NCBI GenBank assembly: GCA_965216255.1 | Contig: OZ244148.1 | Coordinates: forward strand, 3,472,001-3,536,000 | Length of the DNA stretch: 64,000 bases | From: G965216255 sp965216255 | GTDB lineage: Bacteria; Bacteroidota; Rhodothermia; Rhodothermales; Bin80 | Direction of reading: 5' to 3' | Shown here: positions 55,841 to 64,000 of the stretch, piece after piece | Numbering within the stretch: position 1 is the first letter of the stretch | Layout of the letters: each line of letters starts with the position of its first letter | The notes under the pieces: generated by a model | What the model saw: only the letters and a program-made list of their open reading frames with translations | What the model was told of the DNA's origin: nothing | Database searches by the model: none | Translations under genes and position numbers: made by a program

Positions 55841-58800
55841 CTACCAGTCCAGCACTCCACGCAGAAGCACCTGGTGGGAGGCAGCTCCGAAGTATCCGGT
55901 GCGCCGTCCTCCTTCGAGATGGACGCTAAGAGAAGATCCCATTCGCCAGCGCCCTCCCACGCGGACGGCCCGCGAGCGTGCTCCGGACAATTCAATCGCC
56001 GCGTAGGGTGTGATCGATCCCGAATTGCCAGCAACGCCCATTCCGTAGCCCACTTCTGTGGCAAGGCGGCGCGGCGGCGAAGCGCGTACAGATCCCGGTC
56101 GTGGCATGTCGCGAGACATCCACAAAAGGTCTGCCCCGGTGGAGCTTCGGCCTGCGGTCGGGCGGACGGCCAGAGTAAGGCCGCGGCCTGCGGTACCAGA
56201 CGTGAACCGGAGCAAACCGCCGAGCCCCCACTCTTCATAGGTTCTGTCCCGCTGTATCATTAGCCGGCGTGCAGCAGCCTCGAACGTCAGGCCGCCGCCG
56301 GTAAACCGAAGTGCCCCGACAATCTCCATGCCGGTTCCCGTTTCGGCGTCTCCCGCATCCTGTCGCGCAGCAATCTCCAGGGAAGGGGTCGCAGCAGAAG
56401 ACGTACCAATCCTTATCCGGTACGAGCCTTCTACGGCGAGGCGAATCTTTAGCACGTCGCCGTAGCTTTGGGCCAGTGCTTCCACATCCTCAGACTTGGC
56501 CCGGACAACAAAAGCATCCGACTTTACGACGAGGTCTAGACCGCCTGCATTGCTTGCAGAAACCAGAGATCCTTGAGCGCCCATGCCAGCCATGCGCATG
56601 GTCACGTCGGTTACCTCGTCCATGCCGGACACGTCTTCTGTAAGCGTCAGGGAGCCTCGTCCGTACCCTATCAGCCCCCAGCCCAGAATGCGGCTTGTGA
56701 ACCGGTAGCGCGCATACGGATACACGCTGATAAGAGATGTGGTAATCGACCCTTGGCCATCGGTGCCAATTCCAAAATCATATCCTCCGGCTGCGTGCGC
56801 ATACGAAGCCCCGAGACCCACAAGAAAGCGATTGCGCTCATAGTCCGTTCCTACAAAGCCGGTTACGACATCACCGTTGATGTCGTAATCTGTGCCTGTA
56901 CCCATGAAGCGCATATCCTCGACGCGGCCCCAAGTGGAGAAGCGGTCCACGGAATCGTCGGACTTTAGCGTGGATGAAACATCAAACGAGCTCTGCCGCA
57001 ATAGCCTACCGGGGTGCAGGCGTTGCTGTCCAAGCCCGGTTGAGCCAGATTCCGGACCAAATCCAGTTCCTACTTGGGGGCTGTTTCCCAAACGGACGCT
57101 GGCTGGGCTAGGCGTTACGTCGGTCAGCCGCGAGCCAATGGTGGTCACAGCCTGGCTTCCAACCGTGCGACCGAAGCGGGCCAACCAGTCAACTGAGATG
57201 GCGTCCCAGGTGGTTTCGTCTTCCGTGATAGTCAAGAGGACGGCATCGGCATGCACGCCGTCGTAGTCCGCACCGCCTACCGTGTGGGGAAGCGATATCG
57301 GATCGTCCGTGGTCGCATCTGCATCGTCAAGCGCGGTTACCACTACCGATTGCGCTTCGTCCCAATTCTCCGGCGAGAATGCCAGAACGCTCTGATTGAC
57401 GAGGACATCCGTGGACGACAGATCTGCCGTCATCGAGACCGTCACTTGGCCCGTAGGCTTCGAAGTCAAAATGACCGTGTACGATTCACTGCTGCCCTCC
57501 TGGATGGCCAGCACAGTGGGTTCGATTATGACTCCCGTAGCATCATTTTCCCGGATCGTTACTGCGACGGTGCCTCCTGGCAGGCCGTCATAGTCTCCGC
57601 CTGTGGCGGAGTGCGTCAGCGTTACGACATCGTCCGGAACCGCATCGTCGTCTTCGGCAGCAAGCACGGTAACCGTTTGTGCCACGTTCCAGGTGTCCGG
57701 CGTAAACGCCAGCCGGGTCTTATCCACACTCACGTCTCCGGCAATACCCCCGACGTCGACGTTTACATTCGCTGTCGGCTGCGTCGCCAGAGCGACACCG
57801 TATGCTTTGGATGAACCCTCCAAAATCTCTAGAGCCGTGTTGCTCACGGTAACTCCCTTCGTATCGTCGTCTGAGATCCGCCCGGTTGCGCCGCCGTCCT
57901 TGATGGTCGCGTTGACCGGGCTGGTAAGCGCAACTGTGAAGTCCTCTAAGTCTTCGGCTACGAAATCATTCAGTACCGGCACTGTGACCATTTGGGTGGT
58001 ATCTCCCGCCACGAAAGTTATTGTGCCCATCTGTGCTGTATAGTCCGTTTCCGCCTTCGCACTGCCGTCGGAAGTGGCGAACTGAGCGGTGACCTCTCTC
58101 TGGCTCTTTGCATCCAGCCTTACGGCAAAGGCAATCAGTTCATCCCCCTCCGAGGCGGTCGCGTCGGCAATGAACAGTCCAGGAGGCCCGTCGTCATCGG
58201 TGATCGTGCCAATAGCCGTGCCATCAATCACGGAGACGTTAACCGGATCACTAAGAACTACTTCCAACGTTTCGTCGTCCTCATCCACTGCGTCTTCCAA
58301 GACCGCCACGGAAACAGTCTGCGTCAATTCACCGGGTTTGAACGTCACGGTCCCGGCTGATTCTTCATAGTCCGTGCCGGCCTTCGCCGTGCCATCGGAC
58401 GTTGCAAACTGCATGCTTACGATCGTTCCACTGGCGGCATCCAGACGCACCGTGAACGCCATGCTGCCCTCACTTTCTGCGGCCGTCGCGTCGCTGATAG
58501 ATAGCGTGGGGGGATCGTCGTTGTCGACAATGGTCCCTGTGGCCGCTCCATCTGCCAGCACCAGGCCTACGGGGTCCTCAAGGGAAAACGTGAAGGCTTC
58601 ATCTTCCTCATCAAGTTCATCTTCAAGGACCGGAACATCGATCGTGCGCTTAGTCACTCCCGGCTCGAAGGTGAGCGCGCCGCCGCTCATCAGGAAATCG
58701 GCGCCCGCTTCGGCCGTGCCATCAGAGGTGCTGTAACGGAGCGTGGCGGCAAGCTTGCTCGCTTCGCTGAGCTTTACGGTAAACGTAGCATGGCCCGCAT

Positions 58801-61800
58801 TTTCCACCACTACTGTGTCGGCTACCGAAACGCTTGGAAAATCGTCGTTTTGAATCGTGCCGGTAGCAGTCTCGCGCAGCAACGTGATGGCGGCAACGCT
58901 TAGTCCAGAGAGCGTAACGGAAAAGCCCTCATCTACTTCGATTTCCGTATCTGCCTGAATGGGAACCAGAATAGTCTGTACTGTTTCTCCCACTCCAAAC
59001 ATCAGGGTGCCCGACGTAGCCGTGTAATCGCTAGCCGCCTCCGCCGTCCCGTCCGAGGTTGTGTAGTCTACTTGCATCTCTTCCGTGAGGGGGGCGCTCA
59101 AAGAAACGGGGAACCTCATGGGTCCCGAATCCTCGGCCACGCTTGCGTCTGCAATGGATAACCTTACTCCGTCGTCATCCCGGATCGTTCCCGTTGCCGA
59201 GCCGGTGGCAAGCTTCACAAAGTCGGTGTTACTGATTCCGGAGAGCGTTAGCGTAAATGTTTCGTTCAATTCCGGGTGCGCGTCATCCAGAATGGGCACT
59301 GATATGGTCTGCTCGGTATCGCGCGCATTAAATGTCAGCTGCCCCGAGCTTGCCGAGTAATCCAGTCCGGCCTTGGCCGTCGCGTCGGCCGTCGCGTAGC
59401 CGACCGTAATGATCTCGCTGGTCTGAAGAGACAGGGTCACCGCAAAGGTCATGGTCCCGGCGCCCTCAGACGCGCTGGCGTCCGCAATGGCCATTTCTAT
59501 CTGGCACGCGGCATTTGTAATGCTTACCGATAGTCTGTCGTTAAAGCCCAGTGTCGCGTTGACCGGATCCGATAGCGCGATGTAGAACCTCTCCACATTC
59601 TCCGAAATATTGTCTGCCAGTATGGGCACAATTACGGTTCTTTCGGTTTCGCCGACTCCGAAATTGATGGTGCCGGCGGCGTGCTCGTAGTCCTCATCCG
59701 CGTTGGCGGTTCCATCCGACGTGGCATAGGCCACCGCGACCGCGTCGTCACTGCCTGGCTCGAGCACTACCGTAAAGGACACGTCGCCCGCACATTCGCT
59801 TACCGTGGTTGCAGAGCCGGATGCGAAGGCCACCGCCGGGAGACCGTCATCGTTAATGATGGTGGCCGTAGCAGAAGCGTCTGCCAGGTCCGCCCCGACT
59901 GGTGCGGAAAGCTGGACCGAGAACGTTTCATTGCCTTCGACCAACTCGTCATCAATTATGGGTACCGATATGGTCTTGCTTGTCTCTCCGGCCGTGAACG
60001 TTAACGTCCCGGATGTCGACGTGTAGTCCAAGGCCTGCGTGGCCGATCCGTCGGCCGTTGCGTAGTCGACCGTAATGGTCTCGGTGGCCTGAAAAGACAG
60101 GGTCACCGCAAAGGTCATGGTCCCGGCGTCCTCAGACGCGCTGGCGTCCGCAATGGTCATATCTATCTGGCACGCGGCATTTTCAATGCTTACCGATAGA
60201 CTGTTGTTAGAGCCCAGTGTCGCGTTGACCGGATTCGATAGCGCGATGTCGAACGTCTCCGCAGTCTCCGAAGTATTGTCCGCCAGTATGGGCACAATTA
60301 CGGTTTTTTGGGTTTCGCCGATTCCGAAATTGATGGTGCCGGCGGCGTGCTCGTAGTCCTCAGACGCGCTGGCGGTTCCATCCGACGTGGCATAGTCCAC
60401 CGCGACCGCGTCGGCACTGCTTGGCTCGAGCACTACCGTAAAGGACACGTCGCCCGCACATTCATTTACCGTGGTTGCAGAGCCGGATGCGAAGGCCACC
60501 GCCGGGAGACCGTCATCGTTAATGATGGTGGCCGTCGCAGAAGCGTCTGCCAGGTCCGCCCCGACTGCTGCGGAAAGCTGGACCGAGAACGTTTCGTCGC
60601 CTTCGACCAACTCGTCATCAATTAAGGGTACCGATATGGTCTTGCTGGTCTCTCCGGCCGTGAATGTTAACGTCCCGGATGTCGACGTGTAGTCCAAGGC
60701 CTGCGTGGCCGATCCGTCGGCCGTTGCGTAGTCGACCGTAATGGTCTCGGTGGCCTGAAGAGACAGGGTCACCGCAATGGTCATGGTCCCGGCGTCCTCA
60801 GACGCGCTGGCGTCCGCAATGGTCATATCTATCTGGCACGCGGCATTTTCAATGCTTACCGATAGACTGTTGTTAGAGCCCAGTGTCGCGTTGACCGGAT
60901 TCGATAGCGCGATGTCGAACGTCTCCGCAGTCTCCGAAGTATTGTCCGCCAGTATGGGCACAATTACGGTTTTTTCGGTTTCGCCGATTCCGAAATTGAT
61001 GGTGCCGGCGGCGTGCTCGTAGTCCTCAGACGCGCTGGCGGTTCCATCCGACGTGGCATAGTCCACCGCGACCGCCTCGGCACTGCCTGGCTCGAGCACT
61101 ACCGTAAAGGACACGTCGCCCGCACATTCATTTACCGTGGTTGCAGAGCCGGATGCGAAGGCCACCGCCGGGAGACCGTCATCGTTAATGATGGTGGCCG
61201 TAGCAGAAGCGTCTGCCAGGTCCGCCCCGACTGCTGCGGAAAGCTGGACCGAGAACGTTTCGTCGCCTTCGACCAACTCGTCATCAATTAAGGGTACCGA
61301 TATGGTCTTGCTTGTCTCTCCGGCCGTGAATGTTAACGTCCCGGATGTCGACGTGTAGTCCAAGGCCTGCGTGGCCGATCCGTCGGCCGTTGCGTAGCTG
61401 ACCGTAATGGTCTCGGTGGCCTGAAGAGACAGGGTCACCGCAAAGGTCATGGTCCCGGCGTCCTCAGACGCGCTGGCGTCCGCAATGGTCATATCTATCT
61501 GGCACGCGGCATTTTCAATGCTTACCGATAGACTGTTGTTAGAGCCGAGTGTCGCGTTGACCGGATTCGATAGCGCGATGTCGAACGTCTCCGCAGTCTC
61601 CGAAGTATTGTCCGCCAGTATGGGCACAATTACGGTTTTTTGGGTTTCGCCGATTCCGAAATTGATGGTGCCGGCGGCGTGCTCGTAGTCCTCAGACGCG
61701 CTGGCGGTTCCATCCGACGTGGCATAGTCCACCGCGACCGCCTCGGCACTGCTTGGCTCGAGCACTACCGTAAAGGACACGTCGCCCGCACATTCATTTA

Positions 61801-64000
61801 CCGTGGTTGCAGAGCCGGATGCGAAGGCCACCGCCGGGAGCACGTCATCGTTAATGATGGTGGCCGTCGCAGAAGCGTTTGCCAAGTCCGCCCCGTTTTC
61901 TCCGGAAAGCACGACGGAGAACGTTTCGTCGCCTTCGACCAACTCGTCATCAATTAAGGGTACCGATATGGTCATACTGGTCTCTCCGGCCGAGAATGTT
62001 AACGTCCCGGATGTCGACGTGTAGTCTGAGGGCTCCGTGGCCGATCCGTCGGCCGTTGCGTAGTCTACTGTTACGTTACCCGAACTAGCCGGCGACAGCG
62101 TTACGGCAAGAACGAGTGGCCCGGCGTTCTCAGACGCGCTGGCGTCCGCAATGGTCAAGGCCACCGCCGGGAGCACGTCATCGTTAATGATGGTGGCCGT
62201 CGCAGAAGCGTTTGCCAAGTCCGCCCCGTTTTCTCCGGAAAGCACGACGGAGAACGTTTCGTCGCCTTCGACCAACTCGTCATCAATTAAGGGTACCGAT
62301 ATGGTCATACTGGTCTCTCCGGCCGAGAATGTTAACGTCCCGGATGTCGACGTGTAGTCTGAGGGCTCCGTGGCCGATCCGTCGGCCGTTGCGTAGTCTA
62401 CTGTTACGTTACCCGAACTAGCCGGCGACAGCGTTACGGCAAGAACGAGTGGCCCGGCGTTCTCAGACGCGCTGGCGTCCGCAATGGTCAAGGCCACCGC
62501 CGGGAGCACGTCATCGTTAATGATGGTGGCCGTCGCAGAAGCGTCTGCCAGGTCCGCCCCGACTGCTGCGGAAAGCTGGACCGAGAACGTTTCGTCGCCT
62601 TCGACCAACTCGTCATCAATTAAGGGTACCGATATGGTCATACTGGTCTCTCCGGCCGAGAATGTTAACGTCCCGGATGTCGACGTGTAGTCTGAGGGCT
62701 CCGTGGCCGATCCGTCGGCCGTTGCGTAGTCTACTGTTACGTCACCCGAACTAGCCGGCGACAGCGTTACGGCAAGAACGAGTGGCCCGGCGTTCTCAGA
62801 CGCTCTGCCGTCCGCAATGGTCAAGGCCACCGCCGGGAGCACGTCATCGTTAATGATGGTGGCCGTCGCAGAAGCGTTTGCCAAGTCCGCCCCGTTTTCT
62901 CCGGAAAGCACGACGGAGAACGTTTCGTCGCCTTCGACCAACTCGTCATCAATTAAGGGTACCGATATGGTCATACTGGTCTCTCCGGGCGCGAATGTTA
63001 ACGTCCCGGATGTCGACGTGTAGTCTGAGGGCTCCGTGGCCGATCCGTCGGCCGTTGCGTAGTCTACTGTTACGTTACCCGAACTAGCCGGCGACAGCGT
63101 TACGGCAAGAACGAGTGGCCCGGCGTTCTCAGACGCGCTGGCGTCCGCAATGGTCAAGGCCACCGCCGGGAGCACGTCATCGTTAATGATGGTGGCCGTC
63201 GCAGAAGCGTCTGCCAGGTCCGCCCCGACTGCTGCGGAAAGCTGGACCGAGAACGTTTCGTCGCCTTCGACCAACTCGTCATCAATTAAGGGTACCGATA
63301 TGGTCATACTGGTCTCTCCGGGCGCGAATGTTAACGTCCCGGATGTCGACGTGTAGTCTGAGGGCTCCGTGGCCGATCCGTCGGCCGTTGCGTAGTCTAC
63401 TGTTACGGTACCCGAACTAGCCGGCGACAGCGTTACGGCAAGAACGAGTGGCCCGGCGTCTTCCGCGACCTGGTTATCGGCAATGGAGAGCGCAGGCGTG
63501 GAAGCGCCATCCAGAATCGTGCCCGTGGCAAAGTCCCGGCCGAACGTGGCGCCGCCTGTCGGGCTGGCCAGCACCACGGTAAATGTCTCGTCGCTTTCAT
63601 CTACGCCGTCATCGGCGATGACCACCACAAACGTTATTGAAGTCTGCCCGGCATCGAACGTCAGCTCTGCGGTGTCCTCCGTGAAATCCGTCCCGGCCGT
63701 AGCCGTGCCCTGGCTTGATGTGAATGCGACCACCCTTATGGCTTGGGCGGACGGCGCATCCAACGTTATGGGAAAGCTCATGGCCTCCGCACTCTCATAG
63801 GCACTCGCATCCGCGATGGAAATCGCCGGCGCCGGGTCCTTGTCATAGAGGGTGATGCGGTGAGTTCCAGTGCCAATGTTAGCACCCTCACTTGGGTTGG
63901 AGAGTGTTATTAGGAATACCTCTTCGGGCTCGTTGATGTTGTCGTCTATAGTGGGAAAAGTTGCGCTTGCGCGCTGCTCGTTAGCAGCAAAGGTTACCGT
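55841..64000 (-). CDS. Giant Calx-beta repeat surface protein with outer-membrane barrel, paralogue 3 (N-terminus outside window)
   Basis: The frame is open to the right edge (the last codons read TVTFAANEQRASATFPTIDD, matching the N-terminal region of paralogue 2 near 48860-48800), so the gene starts beyond 64000. At least 2,719 codons are present. C-terminal two thirds are almost identical to paralogue 2 at DNA level, including the barrel and its LLRGVLDW end. The first visible domains (SSQGTATAGTDFTEDTAEL and GATFGRDFATG) differ clearly from paralogue 2. The 333-bp array has five units instead of four. Confidence 0.87.
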   Translation of the reverse strand, partial: TVTFAANEQRASATFPTIDDNINEPEEVFLITLSNPSEGANIGTGTHRITLYDKDPAPAISIADASAYESAEAMSFPITLDAPSAQAIRVVAFTSSQGTATAGTDFTEDTAELTFDAGQTSITFVVVIADDGVDESDETFTVVLASPTGGATFGRDFATGTILDGASTPALSIADNQVAEDAGPLVLAVTLSPASSGTVTVDYATADGSATEPSDYTSTSGTLTFAPGETSMTISVPLIDDELVEGDETFSVQLSAAVGADLADASATATIINDDVLPAVALTIADASASENAGPLVLAVTLSPASSGNVTVDYATADGSATEPSDYTSTSGTLTFAPGETSMTISVPLIDDELVEGDETFSVVLSGENGADLANASATATIINDDVLPAVALTIADGRASENAGPLVLAVTLSPASSGDVTVDYATADGSATEPSDYTSTSGTLTFSAGETSMTISVPLIDDELVEGDETFSVQLSAAVGADLADASATATIINDDVLPAVALTIADASASENAGPLVLAVTLSPASSGNVTVDYATADGSATEPSDYTSTSGTLTFSAGETSMTISVPLIDDELVEGDETFSVVLSGENGADLANASATATIINDDVLPAVALTIADASASENAGPLVLAVTLSPASSGNVTVDYATADGSATEPSDYTSTSGTLTFSAGETSMTISVPLIDDELVEGDETFSVVLSGENGADLANASATATIINDDVLPAVAFASGSATTVNECAGDVSFTVVLEPSSAEAVAVDYATSDGTASASEDYEHAAGTINFGIGETQKTVIVPILADNTSETAETFDIALSNPVNATLGSNNSLSVSIENAACQIDMTIADASASEDAGTMTFAVTLSLQATETITVSYATADGSATQALDYTSTSGTLTFTAGETSKTISVPLIDDELVEGDETFSVQLSAAVGADLADASATATIINDDGLPAVAFASGSATTVNECAGDVSFTVVLEPGSAEAVAVDYATSDGTASASEDYEHAAGTINFGIGETEKTVIVPILADNTSETAETFDIALSNPVNATLGSNNSLSVSIENAACQIDMTIADASASEDAGTMTIAVTLSLQATETITVDYATADGSATQALDYTSTSGTLTFTAGETSKTISVPLIDDELVEGDETFSVQLSAAVGADLADASATATIINDDGLPAVAFASGSATTVNECAGDVSFTVVLEPSSADAVAVDYATSDGTASASEDYEHAAGTINFGIGETQKTVIVPILADNTSETAETFDIALSNPVNATLGSNNSLSVSIENAACQIDMTIADASASEDAGTMTFAVTLSFQATETITVDYATADGSATQALDYTSTSGTLTFTAGETSKTISVPIIDDELVEGNETFSVQLSAPVGADLADASATATIINDDGLPAVAFASGSATTVSECAGDVSFTVVLEPGSDDAVAVAYATSDGTANADEDYEHAAGTINFGVGETERTVIVPILADNISENVERFYIALSDPVNATLGFNDRLSVSITNAACQIEMAIADASASEGAGTMTFAVTLSLQTSEIITVGYATADATAKAGLDYSASSGQLTFNARDTEQTISVPILDDAHPELNETFTLTLSGISNTDFVKLATGSATGTIRDDDGVRLSIADASVAEDSGPMRFPVSLSAPLTEEMQVDYTTSDGTAEAASDYTATSGTLMFGVGETVQTILVPIQADTEIEVDEGFSVTLSGLSVAAITLLRETATGTIQNDDFPSVSVADTVVVENAGHATFTVKLSEASKLAATLRYSTSDGTAEAGADFLMSGGALTFEPGVTKRTIDVPVLEDELDEEDEAFTFSLEDPVGLVLADGAATGTIVDNDDPPTLSISDATAAESEGSMAFTVRLDAASGTIVSMQFATSDGTAKAGTDYEESAGTVTFKPGELTQTVSVAVLEDAVDEDDETLEVVLSDPVNVSVIDGTAIGTITDDDGPPGLFIADATASEGDELIAFAVRLDAKSQREVTAQFATSDGSAKAETDYTAQMGTITFVAGDTTQMVTVPVLNDFVAEDLEDFTVALTSPVNATIKDGGATGRISDDDTKGVTVSNTALEILEGSSKAYGVALATQPTANVNVDVGGIAGDVSVDKTRLAFTPDTWNVAQTVTVLAAEDDDAVPDDVVTLTHSATGGDYDGLPGGTVAVTIRENDATGVIIEPTVLAIQEGSSESYTVILTSKPTGQVTVSMTADLSSTDVLVNQSVLAFSPENWDEAQSVVVTALDDADATTDDPISLPHTVGGADYDGVHADAVLLTITEDETTWDAISVDWLARFGRTVGSQAVTTIGSRLTDVTPSPASVRLGNSPQVGTGFGPESGSTGLGQQRLHPGRLLRQSSFDVSSTLKSDDSVDRFSTWGRVEDMRFMGTGTDYDINGDVVTGFVGTDYERNRFLVGLGASYAHAAGGYDFGIGTDGQGSITTSLISVYPYARYRFTSRILGWGLIGYGRGSLTLTEDVSGMDEVTDVTMRMAGMGAQGSLVSASNAGGLDLVVKSDAFVVRAKSEDVEALAQSYGDVLKIRLAVEGSYRIRIGTSSAATPSLEIAARQDAGDAETGTGMEIVGALRFTGGGLTFEAAARRLMIQRDRTYEEWGLGGLLRFTSGTAGRGLTLAVRPTAGRSSTGADLLWMSRDMPRPGSVRASPPRRLATEVGYGMGVAGNSGSITPYAAIELSGARSRAVRVGGRWRMGSSLSVHLEGGRRTGYFGAASHQVLLRGVLDW
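59805..61802 (-). repeat. Three tandem 666-bp units (paralogue 3)
   Basis: Period 666 bp (59805, 60471, 61137, 61803), the counterpart of 44996-46993. Confidence 0.87.
61818..63482 (-). repeat. Tandem array of five 333-bp Calx-beta units (paralogue 3)
   Basis: Strict 333-bp period (61824, 62157, 62490, 62823, 63156). One unit more than the array in paralogue 2; this accounts exactly for the 333-bp difference in distance between stop codon and array end. Confidence 0.88.

Larger units (their letters stand above)
50445..63500. repeat. Segmental duplication, copy 2
   Basis: Counterpart of 37431-48360, with the IS1380 insertion and one additional 333-bp repeat unit. Its left edge truncates the serine recombinase gene. 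Confidence 0.85.

Noticed and set aside
33000..63800. Many plus-strand open frames of 60-260 codons across the Calx-beta genes
   Set aside because: They are antisense shadows of GC-rich repetitive coding sequence; they repeat with the same 333/666-bp period and show no domain signatures or initiation signals.

Overview
The window looks like a chromosome segment of a Bacteroidota/Rhodothermota-type bacterium. One protein ends in a type IX secretion sorting domain. There are several lipoproteins with Bacteroidota-like signal peptides, a TonB protein, a fused KorA with KorB, and giant Calx-beta proteins with a C-terminal outer-membrane barrel. Rhodothermia is the likeliest class, but this is inference from protein style; no rRNA is present.

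Region 1 (1-10.1 kb) is a mobile-element graveyard. A secreted-protein gene runs off the left edge. Next come a 74-codon hsdR remnant split by a complete IS256-family element (perfect 39-bp inverted repeats, 9-bp target duplication) and an istA (IS21) remnant. The istA remnant is interrupted, antisense, by a 7,675-bp nest of group II introns. I could partition the nest without remainder into nine introns of four types: D (878 bp) x2, A (669 bp) x4, B (660 bp) x2 and E (1,923 bp) x1. They are nested four deep (D1 > A2 > D2 > A3 and A4; also D1 > A1 > B1, A2 > B2, D1 > E). Only E encodes a reverse transcriptase. Removing the nest restores the istA frame. The EBS1 of each A copy matches the IBS1 of its own site, with a compensatory change between the two site classes.

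Region 2 (10.3-23.8 kb) is ordinary chromosome: a DJ-1-like lipoprotein, a possible 39-aa membrane peptide, a TPR/VCBS/ASPIC lipoprotein convergent with a TonB gene, a DUF4159 protein with glyA and tatC, an Nramp-related transporter downstream of korA-korB, and apaG.

Region 3 (24.1-36.6 kb) has a decayed ISNCY-type transposase, then a minus-strand gene set. In transcription order this is a Calx-beta/barrel surface protein, an arylsulfotransferase-like lipoprotein, a second arylsulfotransferase-like protein with a type IX sorting tail, a DUF3500 lipoprotein and a xylose-isomerase-like protein.

Region 4 (37-64 kb) holds two further copies of the [Calx-beta protein + arylsulfotransferase] pair, made by a segmental duplication of about 11-13 kb. 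The Calx-beta genes are intact and very large (2,745 codons including stop, and more than 2,720 codons running off the right edge), while both arylsulfotransferase copies are wrecked. An IS1634-type element sits at the same site in both copies, so it predates the duplication. An intact IS1380 element is in only one copy, so it came later. Inside the Calx-beta genes are 333-bp and 666-bp tandem repeats; the two genes differ by exactly one 333-bp unit.
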